From JBGLNJ01 sp964353405 (GTDB taxonomy: Bacteria; Chloroflexota; Anaerolineae; Fen-1058), in assembly GCA_964353405.1 (NCBI GenBank), contig CAYGWJ010000161.1, positions 1-15,021 of the forward strand: a stretch of DNA of 15,021 nt, read 5' to 3'. Made by a program: the position numbers and the translations under genes. Below are positions 13,787 through 15,021 of this stretch, piece by piece. Numbering within the stretch: the stretch's first letter is position 1; each line of letters starts with the position of its first letter. The notes beneath the pieces were generated by a model, which saw nothing but the letters and a program-made list of their open reading frames with translations, was not told the origin of the DNA and searched no databases.

Positions 13787-13912
13787 ATGGCGGCTAACCG
13801 GCTTGTCTTTCGCGTCCACGCTATCCAGCGTATGTTTCAACGGCACATCGGCACGGTTTATGAGCCAGACCCTGACCAGTGGGAAGCTGGCTTTAGAAGG
13901 AGGCGGCGATGA
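13787..13912 (+). pseudogene. DUF4258 toxin gene with its middle deleted
   Basis: 41 codons from ATG (after GGGAG) to TGA. The beginning, 'LVFRVHAIQRMFQRHI', matches the start of DUF4258 proteins, and the end, 'TVYEPDPDQWEAGFRRRRR', matches their C-terminus. The usual 40-50 central residues are missing although the frame is kept. DUF4258 genes are normally 80-95 residues and precede YgiT-type antitoxins, as here, with an ATGA overlap. The product probably lacks toxin activity, but its tail contains the antitoxin's ribosome binding site, which may explain why the end was retained. Confidence 0.65.
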
Positions 13913-14136
13913 AGTGCGTGATTTGCAAACAGGGCGAAACACAACCCGGAGTGACAACCGTGACATTGGAACGCAACGGTTTGACGCTGGTAGTCAAGAG
14001 TGTGCCCGCGCGTGTGTGCGCCAACTGCGGCGAAGAGTACGTGGACGAAGCCACCACCGCGCAGCTTTTGGCGACGGCGGAACAGGCGGCCCAGTCTGGC
14101 GTCCTGGTGGATATTCGCGCGTATGTAGCAGCATAG
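13909..14136 (+). CDS. YgiT-type (MqsA-like) zinc-finger antitoxin
   Basis: 75 residues. Two Cys pairs form the zinc finger (CVIC at 3-6 and CANC at 37-40) around 'TTVTLERNGLTLVVKSVPARV'. The C-terminal part is helical ('ATTAQLLATAEQAAQSG'). Proteins of this type are encoded directly after DUF4258 or MqsR-like toxins and bind them. The start overlaps the toxin stop by 4 bases, and AGGAGG lies 6 bases upstream, inside the toxin frame. It lacks the long HTH domain of MqsA. With the toxin broken it is an orphan antitoxin. Confidence 0.8.
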   Translation: MKCVICKQGETQPGVTTVTLERNGLTLVVKSVPARVCANCGEEYVDEATTAQLLATAEQAAQSGVLVDIRAYVAA

Positions 14137-14151
14137 CCATATCTGGAATTG

Positions 14152-14188
14152 AGGCTTTAGCCGGATGCGGACACACCGGCTAAAGCCT
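14152..14188. repeat. 13-bp palindrome between the antitoxin and the hsdM fragment
   Basis: A perfect 13-bp inverted repeat (AGGCTTTAGCCGG / CCGGCTAAAGCCT) has an 11-base loop. It may terminate the toxin-antitoxin transcript; it is REP-like in form. Similarity to hsdM begins only a base or two after its right arm, so it marks the breakpoint of the truncated gene. Confidence 0.8.
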
Positions 14189-14189
14189 T

Positions 14190-14599
14190 GACTCAACAAA
14201 AAGAACAGTCGCTTTCGCGATAGGCGCGGGCAGATGCTTTTTATTGATGCGCGCAAGCTCGGCCAACTGATTGACCGGACGCATCGCGAGTTGACAGACG
14301 AAGAAATCGTCCGCGTTGCGGCGACCTATCATGCTTGGCGCGGGGAAAAGAATGCGGGCAACTATCAGGATGTGCCTGGCTTTTGCAAAAGCACGATGTT
14401 GGAAGAAATCGCCGCCAATGGTTTCGTCCTCACGCCAGGGCGTTACGTGGGTGCAGAGGAAGCCGAGGACGACGCCGAACCTTTTGAAGAAAAGATGCAG
14501 CGGTTGACAAAGAATCTGGAAAAACAGTTTGGGGAATCCTCAAAACTGGAGGCTGCCATAAGGTCCAATCTGAGGGGACTAGGGTATGTCGTCAAATGA
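14190..14599 (+). pseudogene. hsdM: 5'-truncated second hsdM (C-terminal part only)
   Basis: Read in the HsdM frame from a TGA next to the palindrome: LNKKNSRFRDRRGQ, then MLFIDARKLGQLIDRTHREL to the stop at 14599. This aligns with the last about 135 residues of the complete HsdM upstream, roughly three quarters identical by eye, and lacks both methyltransferase motifs. An ATG at 14234 could start a 121-residue C-terminal piece, but no clear binding site precedes it. Its stop overlaps the hsdS start by 14 bases, the normal hsdM-hsdS coupling. It is therefore the stump of the hsdM originally paired with this hsdS. Confidence 0.85.
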
Positions 14600-14978
14600 T
14601 GTCTGGCCGTCTGCCTCACTTGCCGAGGTCGCAGAAATCGCGAGTGGCGGCACGCCTTCTACAGCGATAGGCGACTACTGGCATCCGGCTGAGATAGACT
14701 GGGTCACAGCCAAAGACGTTTCCGAAAGTGGATTAGCCCAAATTCGCAAGACAGAGAGGCGCATATCGAAGGCTGGCCTCGCGAATAGCGCTGCGAAGAT
14801 GTTGCCACCACTGACTACTGTTCTCATTGCACGTGGTGCAACAATGGGCAAGTGTCGGATGATCGGTCATTCTATGGCAATGAACCAGACCTGCTATGGC
14901 ATAGTTGCCAAAAGCGGTCTAGACCCAATATATCTCTATTACTATGGGTGTAAATCTCAAATAGTGAGCTCGCCTTGA
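14586..14978 (+). CDS. hsdS: Type I specificity subunit HsdS, N-terminal part (truncated or frameshifted)
   Basis: 130 residues of the first target-recognition domain: 'LAEVAEIASGGTPST' and 'IDWVTAKDVSESGL', 'TVLIARGATMGKCRMIG', 'MNQTCYGIVA', 'IYLYYYGCKSQI'. HsdS recognises one half of the DNA target with each of two such domains and docks HsdM; full proteins are about 400 residues. This frame stops at 14976-14978. The -1 frame is open from about there to the window end (SELALTKGSHLLIVGSV), which fits the usual Gly-Ser segment after the first domain, so a 1-base indel near 14950-14965 is likely. The remainder lies outside the window. Confidence 0.8.
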   Translation: MSSNDVWPSASLAEVAEIASGGTPSTAIGDYWHPAEIDWVTAKDVSESGLAQIRKTERRISKAGLANSAAKMLPPLTTVLIARGATMGKCRMIGHSMAMNQTCYGIVAKSGLDPIYLYYYGCKSQIVSSP

Positions 14979-15021
14979 CAAAAGGCAGCCACCTACTCAT
15001 AGTTGGGTCTGTTCAAAGAAC

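Noticed and set aside
13617..14183. 188-codon plus-strand frame across the toxin-antitoxin pair
   Set aside because: It is out of frame with both recognisable TA genes, spans the terminator and palindrome, and shows no family pattern.

Overview
The window looks like chromosomal DNA from a GC-rich, mostly free-living bacterium. The best guess is Chloroflexota (Anaerolineae-like). This rests on the Thr/Pro-rich 'TFTPLPTYTP' secreted linker, the polymer-forming/membrane fusion protein, a GAAC-N4-GTTC LexA box, and the abundant short palindromic and heptamer repeats. The assignment is an inference; no marker gene is present.

Layout: everything from the left end to about 8.8 kb reads leftward (minus strand), and everything from 9.09 kb to the right end reads rightward. 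Two good sigma70-type promoters, back to back, separate the halves (8835-8862 minus, 8980-9008 plus).

Left half, in transcription order from 8813 down: (1) a D-aminoacyl-tRNA deacylase (dtd) joined in one reading frame to a creatininase-family hydrolase through a linker made of heptamer repeats; (2) a Phd/YefM-like antitoxin overlapping a 33-residue stump of a PIN (VapC) toxin, then a RidA-family enamine deaminase and an OmpR-type response regulator; (3) a CoA-pyrophosphatase-type Nudix hydrolase and a PIG-L/LmbE deacetylase; (4) lexA with a textbook promoter, LexA box and terminator; (5) an ECF sigma factor, its zinc-finger membrane anti-sigma factor, a bactofilin-like membrane protein, and a C-terminal DUF4097 fragment in the -1 frame.

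Right half: a defence-type cluster. A PDDEXK_4-type nuclease is followed by its likely C-terminal half, now separate and interrupted by an amber codon. Next come an Nmad3 (nucleotide-modification-associated) protein, a complete type I methyltransferase subunit (hsdM) carrying an in-frame palindromic insert, and a DUF3800 protein. A DUF4258 toxin with its middle deleted overlaps an intact YgiT-type antitoxin. Last are a 5'-truncated second hsdM and the start of hsdS, which appears frameshifted near the window edge. No hsdR is in the window.

The main themes are a rearranged type I restriction-modification locus carrying Nmad3 and a nuclease, two toxin-antitoxin pairs in which only the antitoxin survives, and several repeats that have entered coding sequence in frame.
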